Positions 32,525-32,994 of a DNA stretch of 32,994 nt are shown piece after piece. Source of the DNA: Candidatus Fermentibacterota bacterium (GTDB lineage: Bacteria; Fermentibacterota; Fermentibacteria; Fermentibacterales; JCC-6). The translations under genes were made by a program, and so were the position numbers. Numbering within the stretch: the first letter of the stretch is position 1; every line of letters starts with the position of its first letter. The notes beneath the pieces are model-generated. The model had not been told where the DNA came from. It made no database searches and saw only the letters and a program-made list of their open reading frames with translations. The stretch spans positions 1 through 32,994 of the forward strand of contig JAUVIR010000036.1 of the NCBI GenBank assembly GCA_030592645.1. The letters run 5' to 3'.

Positions 32525-32875
32525 GGGGGCGACAGGTATCGACGGGTTCAGAAGCGGTCTGACGGTTGCATGTCGAGGTATCCGCTGCCTCGTTAAACTG
32601 GCGGATAGAAATAACTGCCGCATAAATACGGCACGCTGTTCCGAATAACAGGAGCAGCCGTCCTCCCCGGAATAGCTTTCCTTTCGGGGGCTGGGCGGAA
32701 GAAGGAAAGCTGGCTGTGAAGCCCCGTTCCCAGACGTAAGCAGCGAGATTAAATGGGAGCTAGGTCTGATAAGGCCGACCGGAGCCGAATCAGAATGACA
32801 TTAATCCGGACTAAACATGTAGAGCCGACAGGTCCCTGATCTCGGACGCGGGTTCGAATCCCGCCGCCTCCACCA
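32525..32875 (+). ncRNA. ssrA: tmRNA (SsrA), with an apparently two-codon tag
   Basis: A one-piece tmRNA of about 351 nt. The 5' GGGGGC pairs with 3' GCCTCC before ACCA, with the G3-U wobble that marks alanine charging. The T arm is GCGGG-TTCGAAT-CCCGC, and the conserved ATCGACGGGTTC start is present. Pseudoknot 1 is complete: CGAGG/CCTCG (32574-32578 with 32588-32592) and TATCCGC/GCGGATA (32579-32585 with 32601-32607). The resume motif ATAACT (32611-32616) precedes GCC GCA TAA (32617-32625), so the tag reads Ala-Ala-stop. TGCCG/CGGCA (32616-32620 with 32629-32633) forms the hairpin that holds the stop codon in its loop. The coordinates assume encoded CCA. The RNA itself is secure; the tag reading is discussed as a finding. 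Confidence 0.95.
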
Positions 32876-32914
32876 TGAAAGCGAACACCCCCGAATGGGG
32901 GTTTTGCTTTCATA
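32876..32914 (+). terminator. intrinsic terminator of ssrA
   Basis: The inner stem CCCCC (32888-32892) with GGGGG (32897-32901) around GAAT is followed by TTTT. An outer stem, ATGAAAGC (from 32875) with GCTTTCAT (32906-32913), extends the hairpin on both sides. It starts at the very last base of the tmRNA. The inner hairpin plus U run is the likely terminator, and the outer arms may help 3' processing. Confidence 0.8.
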
Positions 32915-32994
32915 GAGAATAAGATGATTCGGACCTTCAACCGCAGGTTGAAATGGTGAGTTTACACTGAGCGAGTTTTGCGAGTCGAAGTGAA
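32915..32994. other. non-coding tail of the window
   Basis: No gene is seen. TTCAACC-GCA-GGTTGAA is a small perfect hairpin (about 32937-32953). The last 30 bases contain GCGAG twice and begin and end with sequence (CACTGAG... and ...GTCGAAGTG) of the kind often seen in intergenic repeats near tRNA and GIY-YIG genes. The window ends before this can be judged. Confidence 0.3.

Noticed and set aside
32594-32648. Alternative tmRNA tags, such as a frame beginning GCG GAT AGA and ending at TAA 32646-32648
   Set aside because: That resume point would lie inside pseudoknot 1, only 8 nt after CCTCG, and the product lacks any LAA-like end. GCC 32617 fits motif and spacing better.
32749-32940. Minus-strand ORF of 63 codons containing GGGGGIRTRV
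   Set aside because: It is the complement of the tmRNA 3' end and terminator. Such ORFs are a well-known false call over tmRNA and tRNA genes.
1-32994. Selenoprotein gene with in-frame TGA, or CRISPR or phage elements
   Set aside because: All main genes read through without an internal TGA, and no regularly spaced repeats, integrase or phage genes were seen.

Overview
The window is ordinary chromosomal DNA, roughly half G+C, from a diderm bacterium that is probably anaerobic. Envelope type is inferred from a MurE with the meso-diaminopimelate motif DNPR and from envelope polysaccharide genes. Anaerobic energy metabolism is inferred from a complete Rnf complex whose RnfB subunit is rich in Fe-S clusters. 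The lineage cannot be fixed from sequence alone. Gene content would fit an uncultured phylum of the FCB type, but that is only an impression. Nearly all genes lie on the + strand; tRNA-His and rpmB are on the - strand. I see no prophage, insertion sequence or CRISPR array.

Layout. (1) 1-639: a truncated tRNA-His with its own promoter, divergent from nrdR. (2) 672-6047: rnfCDGEAB, an ion-pumping ferredoxin:NAD+ oxidoreductase. (3) 6053-9306: selA-selB for selenocysteine synthesis and insertion, closed by a strong intrinsic terminator. (4) 9381-14609: two nucleotide-sugar dehydrogenases, a small membrane-anchored SLBB protein and a Wzz/BY-kinase fusion. This looks like the precursor-supply and chain-length part of an exopolysaccharide system, with no glycosyltransferases here. 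(5) 14609-14882: a REP-like inverted repeat, then a mraZ promoter studded with phased TGGGN boxes. (6) 14883-30331: the division and cell wall (dcw) cluster mraZ-rsmH-ftsL-ftsI-murE-murF-mraY-murD-ftsW-murG-murC-(small ORF)-ftsQ-ftsA-ftsZ. Most of its genes overlap by 1-20 bp, so translation is probably coupled. murB and ddl are absent; a 57-codon ORF sits where murB often lies. (7) 30448-32118: a radical SAM protein related to the B12-binding-domain family. (8) 32147-32380: a terminator shared with the convergent rpmB gene (L28). (9) 32475-32914: ssrA (tmRNA) with promoter and terminator.

The most unusual object is the tmRNA. Its tRNA-like ends, first pseudoknot and resume-site motif look intact, but the reading frame at the expected resume codon is only GCC GCA TAA, giving Ala-Ala-stop instead of the usual tag of about 8 to 35 residues. 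Other points for a second look are the phased MraZ boxes across the dcw promoter, the possible murB remnant, the seven-cluster RnfB, the RnfG flavin-site substitution and the REP-like element.
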